Source of the DNA: Mumia quercus
GTDB lineage: Bacteria; Actinomycetota; Actinomycetes; Propionibacteriales; Nocardioidaceae
Assembly: GCF_025506335.1 (NCBI RefSeq)
Contig: NZ_JANZYO010000005.1
Location: 1 to 64,000, forward strand
Length of the DNA: 64,000 nucleotides
Reading direction: 5' to 3'
Numbering within the stretch: the first letter of the stretch is position 1; each line of letters starts with the position of its first letter. Both the position numbers and the translations under genes were made by a program. The notes under the pieces were generated by a model, which made no database searches, was not told the origin of the DNA, and saw nothing but the letters and a program-made list of their open reading frames with translations. Positions 36,056 through 43,761 of the stretch are shown here, in pieces.

Positions 36056-37223
36056 TCGGGCGGACGAGGGAGGCGCCGAGCACGCCGATCAGCGTCGCGA
36101 GCACGACGAGCATCACGATCGGCGCTCCCCAGCCGCCCGTGATGTCGTGGAGGGCGCCGGTGCCGAACGGGCCCAACGCGGCGACGAGGTAGCCGAACCC
36201 CTGGACGAAGCCCGAGAGGGCCACGGTGCCCTCGTGGGTGCGTGAGCGCTTCGCGATCATCATGAGGACCCACGGGAACGCGGCGCCGCCGACGCCGAGA
36301 AGGATCGCCCAGAGCCACGGCGCCTGCACGGGCCACCACAGCAGCCCGAGCCATCCGGCGACGGTGACGACGGCGAAGCCCCACGGCAGCCAGGCGCGGT
36401 CGCCGGTCCGCGCGATGAGCAGCGGCAGCAGGAGCGCGGGGGGGATCCCGATCCCGGTGATGATCGCGAGCATGCTGCCGGCGTAGCCGCTGCTGAGACC
36501 GGCATCTTCGAGGATCGCCGGGAACCAGCCGAACTGCGCGTACGCCTGGGCCGCCTGAGCGCCGAAGCACACCGCCATGGTCCACGCCAGCGGCGCCCGG
36601 ACCAGCCTGCGGATCCCGACCCGACTCGCGTCGTCGGTCGTACGGACGTCGTGGCGCAGGAGGCGTAGCCACGGCACGACGGTGACGACCGCCAGCAGCG
36701 ACCACGCGAACAGTCCCCACCGCCAGTCACCGGCCGCCTCTGAGAGCGGGACGGTCAGCGCGGAGGAGAGCGTCGCCCCGCCGACGATGGCGGCGCCGGC
36801 GATCGACGAGACGAAGGCGATCCGGTCGGGGAAGTGGACCTTCACCAGCGGCGGCAGGATGACGTTCCCGACCGCGCAGCCGGCGAGGGAGACCGCGGAG
36901 GCGACCAGGAAGAGCGTCGCGTCGTCGACGAAGGCGCGCACCCCCAGCCCTGCGGCGACAGCCGCCATCGACACCACGGCGGTGGTGTGCAGGCCGATCG
37001 CGCGCACGATCGTGTTGGCCAGGGAGCCGACCACGGCGAAGCACACGACGGGAAGTGTCGTGAGCACGCCGGCCGCCGTCGCGGACATCCCGAGGTCCTC
37101 GCGCACGGGGGAGAGGACCACGCCGATGCTCCCGACCGAGGCGCGGAGATTGAGCGCGAGCAGGACGAGGCACGCGAGGACGAACGCGCGCTTGCCGGCG
37201 GACTCGAGGGAGGGGGACGTCAC
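36003..37223 (-). CDS. MFS transporter, CynX/NimT type
   Basis: A 406-residue protein with about 12 hydrophobic helices. The start RAFVLACLVLLALNLRASVGSIGVVLSP and GWFPAILEDAGLSSGYAGSM are characteristic of the CynX/NimT branch of the major facilitator superfamily (cyanate or nitroimidazole-related transporters by name only). The substrate cannot be read. The ATG at 37223 gives MTSPSLESAGKRAFVL. It ends inside the 3' end of the acetyltransferase gene, an unusual overlap that would generate antisense RNA for both. Confidence 0.86.
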   Translation of the reverse strand: MTSPSLESAGKRAFVLACLVLLALNLRASVGSIGVVLSPVREDLGMSATAAGVLTTLPVVCFAVVGSLANTIVRAIGLHTTAVVSMAAVAAGLGVRAFVDDATLFLVASAVSLAGCAVGNVILPPLVKVHFPDRIAFVSSIAGAAIVGGATLSSALTVPLSEAAGDWRWGLFAWSLLAVVTVVPWLRLLRHDVRTTDDASRVGIRRLVRAPLAWTMAVCFGAQAAQAYAQFGWFPAILEDAGLSSGYAGSMLAIITGIGIPPALLLPLLIARTGDRAWLPWGFAVVTVAGWLGLLWWPVQAPWLWAILLGVGGAAFPWVLMMIAKRSRTHEGTVALSGFVQGFGYLVAALGPFGTGALHDITGGWGAPIVMLVVLATLIGVLGASLVRPIMLEDQLDGGAAGRGPR

Positions 37224-37296
37224 CCGCCCAATGTTTCACGCACGTCACCGCAGGACGGTCGCGGGTGACGGGAGCGTGCCAGGTCTGAACGAGGCC

Positions 37297-37342
37297 TTGA
37301 CCGGGAACGGGCCACCTGGCTAGCGTCCCTATATCGTATAGG
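37297..37342 (+). promoter_or_regulatory. Promoter with palindromic operator before the peptide-transport operon
   Basis: TTGACC (37297-37302), an 18-base spacer and TAGCGT (37321-37326) form a reasonable sigma-70-type promoter. The perfect palindrome CCTATA-TCG-TATAGG (37328-37342) sits across the expected transcription start, the position of a repressor operator. The AT-rich core stands out strongly in this DNA. The right flank TATAGGTTAGCC resembles half of a DtxR/IdeR box, but the full box is not present. Confidence 0.6.
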
Positions 37343-37398
37343 TTAGCCGCTTCGGACCGCTGGGTCGTGGCGGCTTCGTCACGGAACGGTGGTACCCC

Positions 37399-38952
37399 AT
37401 GCGCCTCTTCCCCAAGGTCGACGTCTCCCGGGCAGCGAGCGGGATCCGACGGCGAAGGAGGACTGCGCTGGTCGGGGCCGCCGTCGCCGCCCTCGCGCTC
37501 ACCGCGTGCGGCGGCGGTGACGAGCCGGCCAGCGGAGAGGCCGTCGACGACGCGCACCTCACGCTTGCAAGCTCGGCGATCAGCAACAGCCTCGACCCGG
37601 CGGCGGCGCTCTCCTCGGTCGGCCGCACGTACACCAAGCAGGTCTTCGACCAGCTGGTGACGTTCGACGCCGACGGCGCGCTCCAGCCCGGTCTGGCCAC
37701 CGAGTGGAAGCGCGTCGACGACACGTCGGTCGACTTCACCCTCCGCGAGGACGTGACCTTCAGCAGCGGAGCCGCGCTCGACGCCGAGGCGGTCGTCGCC
37801 AACGTCGAGCGCGTCCTGTCCGGCGACCCCGCGTACGCGACCGTGGCCGGGCGCATCGGGACCGTCAAGGAAGCGAAGGCCGTCTCGCCGCAGGTCGTTC
37901 GCATCATCACCTCCGGGCCCGACGCCGTCCTGCTCAACCGGATGACGCTGCTCGACATCGTCGACCCCGCGACCTTCGGCGACGACCGCCCGTCCGGGAC
38001 CGGACCGTTCGAGGTGACCGCGTACGAGCCGGGCACCAAGATCGAGCTCACCCGCAACGACGACTCGTGGCGGGCGACGGAGACCGTCAAGGACATCACG
38101 ATCCAGGCCATCCCCAACCCGACCACGCTCGCGAGCGCGCTGCGCACGGGTGAGGCCGACGTGGTCTTCGGGTTGCCGTCCGACATCGCCAAGCAGCTCG
38201 GGGGCAGCGGCTTCACGAACGTCCACGAGCCCGCCGGCTCGTCGGCCATCACGAGCCTCATCGCCGACGTGGAGCCGAAGCTCGCCGACGTCCGCGTGCG
38301 CCAGGCGATCAACCTCGCGATCAACCGCGAGGAGTTCGTCGAGGCCGCCCTCGGGGGGTTCGGCGCGCCGAACGGCAGCCAGCTGCTCCAGGAGGGCTAC
38401 CTCGGCTACGACGAGTCCCTGCCCTCGTACGACTTCGACCTCGACCGCGCGAAGTCGCTCATCGCCGAGGCGGGTGCCGAGGGTCTGAAGCTCCCGATCG
38501 CGACCACGGCGATGTTCAAGTCGCAGGCAGAGGCGGTCGCGGGATACCTGAACACGATCGGCCTCGAGAGCGAGGTCGTCGTCCAGGACATCTCCGCGTT
38601 CATCCCGACGCTGCTCCAGAAGAGCGAGTACCCGCTGCTCTACTGGCAGACCGACTACTACGACCTGCGCGACATCTCGGCCGTCAGCCGCTTCGGGCCC
38701 ACGGCGCCGGGTCAGCAGGCCCACATCCCGGTGAACGACTACCAGAAGCTGTTCGTGCAGCAGGCCGGCCAGCTCGACGAGTCGGCCCGTGAGGCGGACA
38801 TCAAGCAGATGGCGAAGATCCTCAACGAGGAGGCGGGCATCCTCTTCCTCGCGTGGCCCGACAACCTCTACACGGTCGCGCCCCGGATCTCGGATCTCCC
38901 GCTGTCCGGTGACAGCCTGATCCAGGCCGAGGCGATCGTCGTCACCGAGTGA
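37399..38952 (+). CDS. ABC transporter substrate-binding lipoprotein, peptide/nickel type
   Basis: A 517-residue family-5 extracellular solute-binding protein. The signal has a basic region (RRRRRT), a hydrophobic core and lipobox LTACGGG with Cys37. Family marks include LDPAAALSSVGRTYTKQVFDQLVTFD (about 67-92) and GTGPFEVTAYEPGTKIELTRND. Members bind oligopeptides, nickel chelates or opines. As first gene of a five-gene operon with a dedicated operator, it defines the import specificity, which is unknown. Confidence 0.92.
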   Translation: MRLFPKVDVSRAASGIRRRRRTALVGAAVAALALTACGGGDEPASGEAVDDAHLTLASSAISNSLDPAAALSSVGRTYTKQVFDQLVTFDADGALQPGLATEWKRVDDTSVDFTLREDVTFSSGAALDAEAVVANVERVLSGDPAYATVAGRIGTVKEAKAVSPQVVRIITSGPDAVLLNRMTLLDIVDPATFGDDRPSGTGPFEVTAYEPGTKIELTRNDDSWRATETVKDITIQAIPNPTTLASALRTGEADVVFGLPSDIAKQLGGSGFTNVHEPAGSSAITSLIADVEPKLADVRVRQAINLAINREEFVEAALGGFGAPNGSQLLQEGYLGYDESLPSYDFDLDRAKSLIAEAGAEGLKLPIATTAMFKSQAEAVAGYLNTIGLESEVVVQDISAFIPTLLQKSEYPLLYWQTDYYDLRDISAVSRFGPTAPGQQAHIPVNDYQKLFVQQAGQLDESAREADIKQMAKILNEEAGILFLAWPDNLYTVAPRISDLPLSGDSLIQAEAIVVTE

Positions 38953-39947
38953 GCACGCACGGTCAAGGGGTGGCGACGGCTCCGGCCGTCGCCACCCCAC
39001 CCCCTCGCACCGGCCGCCGAGGCCGCCGGGCTCGACGGATCGCGGGCACCCTGGCGCGGCTGGTCTTGACGCTCCTGGGCCTGCTGACGCTGCTCTTCTT
39101 CCTCGTCCGGCTCAGCGGCGACCCGGCCGGCGTCCTCGCCGGACCGTCCGCGACACCTGCGCAGCTCGACGCCGTACGCGCGGGGCTGGGGCTCGACGAG
39201 CCGCTGCCCGTCCAGTACGCGCAGTTCCTCGGCGACGTCGTCCGGCTCGACTTCGGGACGTCGGTGTTCACCGGCGAGTCGGCACTCGGCACAGCGCTCG
39301 GTGCCCTCCCGGCGACCCTGCTCCTGATCGTGAGCACCATGCTCACCTCGATCCTGGTCGGCGTCCCGTGCGGCGTGCTCCTCGACCGCGGCAGCCGCGT
39401 GACCCGCGCCCTGATCGGGTCGACGATGACGCTGGCGCAGGCCGTCCCGACCTTCGTCCTGGGGGTCCTCCTGAGCTACCTCTTCGCCGTCCGGCTCGGC
39501 GTGCTTCCGGCATTCGGCAGCGGCACCCCGGCGACGTTGGTGATGCCGACCTTGGCGCTCGCGTCGTTCGCCGTCGCGCGGACGGCGCGCATGGTCGCCG
39601 CCGAGCTGGAGCAGGTCGAGGACCAGGACTTCCTGCGTACGGCGTCGGCGAAGGGCGCGTCCTCGCGGCGGGTCCTGTGGCGCCACGCGCTCCCCAACGC
39701 GTTCCCTGCGGTCGCCGCGGCGCTCGTCGTCGAGATGTCCTTCCTGATCTCGGGAGCCGTCGTCGTCGAGGTCCTGTTCGCCTACGACGGCATCGGCAAG
39801 GAGCTCGTCGACGCGATCTTCGCCCGCGACTACCCGCTCGTCCAGGCCGCCGTCTTCGTCATCGGAGTCTTCGTCGTGACCGTCAACATCCTCGGCGACG
39901 CGCTCCTCGCCGTGCTGGACCCTCGGACCGCGAGGGACCGCGCATGA
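38949..39947 (+). CDS. ABC transporter permease, DppB type
   Basis: A 332-residue permease of the DppB/OppB family with about six helices. The N-terminal tail is unusually proline/arginine-rich. GDPAGVLAGPSATPAQLDAVRAGLGLDEPL (about 56-85) is the family's extracellular segment and the EAA loop is AASAKGASSRRVLWRHALPNA. The GTG at 38949 overlaps the binding-protein stop (GTGA). Confidence 0.92.
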   Translation: MSTHGQGVATAPAVATPPPRTGRRGRRARRIAGTLARLVLTLLGLLTLLFFLVRLSGDPAGVLAGPSATPAQLDAVRAGLGLDEPLPVQYAQFLGDVVRLDFGTSVFTGESALGTALGALPATLLLIVSTMLTSILVGVPCGVLLDRGSRVTRALIGSTMTLAQAVPTFVLGVLLSYLFAVRLGVLPAFGSGTPATLVMPTLALASFAVARTARMVAAELEQVEDQDFLRTASAKGASSRRVLWRHALPNAFPAVAAALVVEMSFLISGAVVVEVLFAYDGIGKELVDAIFARDYPLVQAAVFVIGVFVVTVNILGDALLAVLDPRTARDRA

Positions 39948-40819
39948 GGCGCCGCCGTCTCGACCTGCGCCTCTGGGCCCCGCTCGGGGTGCTCCTCGTC
40001 GTCGTGGTCGCCTGCTTCGCCGGGCCGGGCCTGCTCGGCCCGGAGGGTGCGCAGCAGGCCCTGGGGGAGCGGCTCGCGCCACCGGCGTGGCTGTCGGGGG
40101 CCGTCGACGGCAAACCGCTCGGGACCGACGCCTTCGGGCGCGACATGCTCAGCCGTACGCTCGAGGGTGGCCGCGTGTCCCTCCAGGTCGGGTTCGGGGC
40201 CGCGACGGGTGCCGTCGTCATCGGCCTGGTCCTCGGACTCGTCGCCGGCTACCGGGGCGGCTGGTGGGACCGGGCGATCATGACCGTCGCCGACGTGTGG
40301 CTCGCCTTCCCGTTCCTCGTGATCGCCCTGGCGGCGGTCGCCGTCGTCGGCTCCGACATCCCAGTCCTCGTGGCCCTGCTGACGCTCGGCGGCTGGGTCC
40401 TCCCGACGCGCGTGACGCGCACGATCGTCCAGCGGGTACGCAGCGAGGACTACGTCGTCGCCGCCGCGGGGGCAGGCGCGAGCGACCTCTACCTCGTACG
40501 GCGGCACGTGCTGCCGCAGGTGCTCCCGGCGAACCTCGTCGTGTGGTCCTTCACGGTCGGCGCGCTGGTCGTGATCGAGGGCGCGCTGTCGTTCCTGGGG
40601 CTCGGGGTGAAGCCGCCGACGCCGTCGTGGGGCAACATCATCTCCGACGGCACCCCTTTCCTGGAGACCGCGTGGTGGGTCGTCGCGTGGCCCGCGCTGA
40701 TGATCGTCGTCACGGTCATGTGCGCCAACGCCCTCGGCACCGCGCTGCGCCGCCGGTGGCAGACCGGCTCCGGCGTCCTCGACACGTCCACGGCGCTCGA
40801 CACGAGGGTGGCTCCATGA
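39944..40819 (+). CDS. ABC transporter permease, DppC type
   Basis: A 291-residue permease of the DppC/OppC family. GTDAFGRDMLSRTLEGGRVSL (about 60-80) is the family signature and the EAA loop reads AAAGAGASDLYLVRRHVLPQV; GALSFLGLGVKPPTPSWG is also conserved. The ATG at 39944 overlaps the previous stop (ATGA). Confidence 0.93.
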   Translation: MRRRRLDLRLWAPLGVLLVVVVACFAGPGLLGPEGAQQALGERLAPPAWLSGAVDGKPLGTDAFGRDMLSRTLEGGRVSLQVGFGAATGAVVIGLVLGLVAGYRGGWWDRAIMTVADVWLAFPFLVIALAAVAVVGSDIPVLVALLTLGGWVLPTRVTRTIVQRVRSEDYVVAAAGAGASDLYLVRRHVLPQVLPANLVVWSFTVGALVVIEGALSFLGLGVKPPTPSWGNIISDGTPFLETAWWVVAWPALMIVVTVMCANALGTALRRRWQTGSGVLDTSTALDTRVAP

Positions 40820-41820
40820 CTGCGGCACTCCAGATCGAGAACCTCTGGATCGAGGCGGGGCCGGTGGACGACCCACTCGTCCTGGTCCGCGGCGTCGACC
40901 TGTCCGTCGAGCCGGGGACGGTCGTCGGTCTCGTCGGGGAGTCGGGATCGGGCAAGACCGTCACGTGCATGTCCGCGCTCGGCCTCGCGGGCGCGGGGGT
41001 GCGTATCACACGAGGCTCGGTCCGTGCTCAGGGCACGGAGCTGGTCGGAGCCGACGAGGCCACCATGCGGCGGGTCCGCGGTGGGGTGGTCGGCACCGTC
41101 TTCCAGGATCCGCTCAGCGCGCTGAACCCGCTCCAGCGCATCGGTGACCAGGTTGCCGAGGCGCTCGTCCTGCACCGTGGCGGACGACGTCGTGCACACC
41201 GCGAGCGCGTCGTCACCCTGCTCGCCCGGGTCGGCATCCCGGCGCCTGAGCAGCGGGCGCGAGCCTACCCGCACGAGCTCTCGGGCGGTCTGCGGCAGCG
41301 GGTGGCGATCGCGATGGCGCTGGCCAACGACCCGGCGGTCCTGGTGGCGGACGAGCCCACGACCGCCCTCGACGTCACCGTCCAGGCACAGGTGCTCGAC
41401 GTCATCCGCGCCGCCACGCGCGACGAGGGCAGAGCCGCGCTGATCGTGACCCACGACCTCGGGCTCGTCGCGGAGGTCGCTGACCGCGTCGCCGTCATGT
41501 ACGCCGGGGAGATCGTCGAAGAGGGTGCGGTGGGCTCCGTCTTCGCCGCGCCCCAGCACCCGTACACGCGGGGCCTGCTCGCCAGCCGTCCGCTTCTGGC
41601 ACCTGGACGCCGGCGGCTCAGCGCGATGGCCGGGCGGCCGCCGCTCCCCGGTGCGTGGCCCGGAGGGTGCGCCTTCGCGGCACGGTGCCCGGACGCCCAG
41701 ACCGCGTGTGCCGAGCCGCCGCCCGTGCGCCGCGGTGACGACGGCTGGTCCCGGTGCTGGTACCCGCCGACCGACGACCCGGGCCGTGACCCGGTCGAGC
41801 CTCAGGAGCGTGCTGGATGA
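40816..41820 (+). CDS. ABC transporter ATP-binding protein, DppD type
   Basis: A 334-residue ATPase with Walker A GESGSGKT (about 44-51), Q-loop FQDPLSALNP, signature LSGGLRQRVAIAMAL and Walker B VLVADEPTTALD. The C-terminal oligopeptide-transporter domain keeps Cys residues (GGCAFAARCPDAQTAC) that in relatives can bind an iron-sulfur cluster. It overlaps both neighbours by 4 bp. Confidence 0.94.
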   Translation: MTAALQIENLWIEAGPVDDPLVLVRGVDLSVEPGTVVGLVGESGSGKTVTCMSALGLAGAGVRITRGSVRAQGTELVGADEATMRRVRGGVVGTVFQDPLSALNPLQRIGDQVAEALVLHRGGRRRAHRERVVTLLARVGIPAPEQRARAYPHELSGGLRQRVAIAMALANDPAVLVADEPTTALDVTVQAQVLDVIRAATRDEGRAALIVTHDLGLVAEVADRVAVMYAGEIVEEGAVGSVFAAPQHPYTRGLLASRPLLAPGRRRLSAMAGRPPLPGAWPGGCAFAARCPDAQTACAEPPPVRRGDDGWSRCWYPPTDDPGRDPVEPQERAG

Positions 41821-42782
41821 CTCCCGTGATCGAGCTCTCCGAGCTGGCCAAGCAGTACGCCCTCCCTGGCGGCGCCGGCCGCCTGACTGCGGTGGACGGG
41901 GTCAGTCTGAGCGTCGGCGCCGGCGAGACGTACGCCCTGGTCGGCGAGAGCGGCTGCGGGAAGTCGACCCTGGCGCGGATGGCGGCGATGCTCGTCGCGC
42001 GCGACTCCGGGGAGGTGAGGTGGTCGGGACAGCCCGTCTCGGGGATGAGCCGTCGCGCCCTGCGCAAGGTGCGCGACCACACGCAGATCGTCTTTCAGGA
42101 CCCCGCTGCCGCGCTCTCGCCGCGACTGACGGTCACGCAGGCGATCGAGGAGCCTCTGCACATCCGTGGCCGTACGGGGTCGCGGTCCGTGGCCGAGCTC
42201 CTCGACGCCGTCGGGCTCGACGCGTCGATGGGCGCCCGCTACCCCCGTGAGCTGAGCGGCGGGCAGCGCCAGCGGGTCGTCGTCGCGCGGGCGCTGGCGC
42301 TCGACCCGAAGCTCCTGGTCCTCGACGAGCCGGTCGCGTCGCTCGACGTCTCCGTCCAGGCCCAGGTCCTGAACCTCCTCGCCGACCTGCAGGAGGCGCA
42401 CGGCCTGGCGTACCTCCTGATCGCCCACGACCTCGCGGTGGTCAGCAGCGTGGCCGACCGGATCGGGGTCATGTACCTCGGCCGGATCGTGGAGGAGGGG
42501 CCGGCCGAGGAGATCGTCACACGCCCCCGCCACCCGTACACGCAGATGCTGATCGCCTCCGTCCCCGCCTTCGCGCCGGGGCAACGGACCGTGCGGCGGA
42601 CGGTCCTGGGTGACCCACCGAGCCCCACAGAGCGTCTGGCGGGCTGCGCGTTCGCGTCCCGGTGCGCCTCGGCGACCGCGGTGTGCCGTGAGGAGGCGCC
42701 CGCCGCTCGCGCGGTGGGCAGCGTGGTCGTGCGCTGCCACCACCCGTCCGGTGCTGACGAGGCGGCTGAGCGCCTCGGTTAG
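41817..42782 (+). CDS. ABC transporter ATP-binding protein, DppF type
   Basis: A 321-residue ATPase and the second nucleotide-binding subunit of the importer. Walker A is GESGCGKST (about 43-51), signature LSGGQRQRVVVARAL and Walker B LLVLDEPVASLD. A C-terminal CAFASRCASATAVC motif parallels the DppD-type partner. It ends the operon 9 bp before the DUF2344 gene, so that gene may be read from the transporter promoter. Confidence 0.94.
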   Translation: MTPVIELSELAKQYALPGGAGRLTAVDGVSLSVGAGETYALVGESGCGKSTLARMAAMLVARDSGEVRWSGQPVSGMSRRALRKVRDHTQIVFQDPAAALSPRLTVTQAIEEPLHIRGRTGSRSVAELLDAVGLDASMGARYPRELSGGQRQRVVVARALALDPKLLVLDEPVASLDVSVQAQVLNLLADLQEAHGLAYLLIAHDLAVVSSVADRIGVMYLGRIVEEGPAEEIVTRPRHPYTQMLIASVPAFAPGQRTVRRTVLGDPPSPTERLAGCAFASRCASATAVCREEAPAARAVGSVVVRCHHPSGADEAAERLG

Positions 42783-42791
42783 GCTCGAAGG

Positions 42792-43565
42792 GTGACGATC
42801 CCCGACCCCGCGCCGGCGAATCCCGAGGCGCCCAACCCGCAGCTCCCGACGGTCCAGAAGCTCCGGATCCGGTACGCGAAGCGGGGCCGGCTGCGCTTCA
42901 CCAGCCACCGGGACTTCGGCCGGGCCTTCGAGCGCGCCGTACGCCGGGCGGGGGTCCCGATCGCCCATTCCTCCGGATTCACGCCGCACCCGAAGATCTC
43001 CTACGCCGGCGCCTCTCCGACGGGGGCCGCGAGCGAGGCCGAGTACCTGGAGATCGGGGTCGTGCGTCCGCTCGAGCCGCAGAAGGTCGCCGCCGTCCTC
43101 GACGCCGCGCTCCCGCCAGGTCTGGACATCCTCGAGGTGGTCGCCGTCCGCGAGGGGAGCGGGTCGTTCGCCGACCGGCTGGAGGCCAGCCGTTGGCGCC
43201 TCGAGCTGCCCGGCGTGACGCTGGAGGAGGCCCAGCGCGCGGTCGAGGCGTTCCTCGCCGCCGACGAGGTCCAGGTGGAGCGGATGACCAAGAAGGGGCT
43301 CCGTACGTTCGACACCAGGAGCGCCGTCGTCCGCCTGGAGAGCCGGATGTCACCGGATGTTCAGGCGTCGTGTGCGATACTGGACCTGGTCGTACGTCAC
43401 GGCACCCCGTCCGTACGACCCGACGATGTCCTCGCCGGACTCCGCGCCATCGCGGGTCTCGCGCCGTCGGGAGCCCCTGTGGCCACCCGGATGGCGCAGG
43501 GTCCACTTGATGCGCAGGCCGGCACGGTCGGCGATCCGTTCGCGCCCGACCGCGACGCGTCGTAG
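42792..43565 (+). CDS. TIGR03936/DUF2344 radical SAM-associated protein
   Basis: A 257-residue protein with KLRIRYAKRGRLRFTSHRDFGRAFERAVRRAG near the N-terminus (about 23-54) and GFTPHPKISYA, both diagnostic of DUF2344. The family is the constant partner of TIGR03960 radical SAM proteins and is often fused to them; it generally precedes the rne gene, as here. The partner lies at 33639-35594, on the far side of a 7.2-kb block. Function undetermined. Start GTG at 42792. Confidence 0.9.
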   Translation: MTIPDPAPANPEAPNPQLPTVQKLRIRYAKRGRLRFTSHRDFGRAFERAVRRAGVPIAHSSGFTPHPKISYAGASPTGAASEAEYLEIGVVRPLEPQKVAAVLDAALPPGLDILEVVAVREGSGSFADRLEASRWRLELPGVTLEEAQRAVEAFLAADEVQVERMTKKGLRTFDTRSAVVRLESRMSPDVQASCAILDLVVRHGTPSVRPDDVLAGLRAIAGLAPSGAPVATRMAQGPLDAQAGTVGDPFAPDRDAS

Positions 43566-43761
43566 GTCCACCAGACCTGCGGCGGCGACCGCGGCGGCGG
43601 ACGGGGCGCCAGTGACAGGCCGACAGCAACGGAGGGCGCCGTCGTAGCCCGGTCACCCGGGCCGACCGCAGGCTTGCGTCCGCGGTGCGACCGATGGTTG
43701 CACGCGGCGACGACATCGCCTCGCGCCAGCTTCGGCGGCCGCGAGGCCGAAGGAGCGCACC
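43566..43761 (+). promoter_or_regulatory. Long structured leader of the RNase E/G gene
   Basis: About 195 bases without a gene, with self-complementary segments such as GGGCGCC repeats and GCCCGGTCACCCGGGC (about 43647-43662), and AAGGAG 7 bases before the rne ATG. RNase E genes are known to be autoregulated through their 5' leader in other bacteria; a similar role here is inference from length and structure alone. Confidence 0.4.

Noticed and set aside
37330-37348. DtxR/IdeR iron box
   Set aside because: TATAGGTTAGCC resembles only one half of the box; the other half does not match. It is kept only as a remark with the palindrome.
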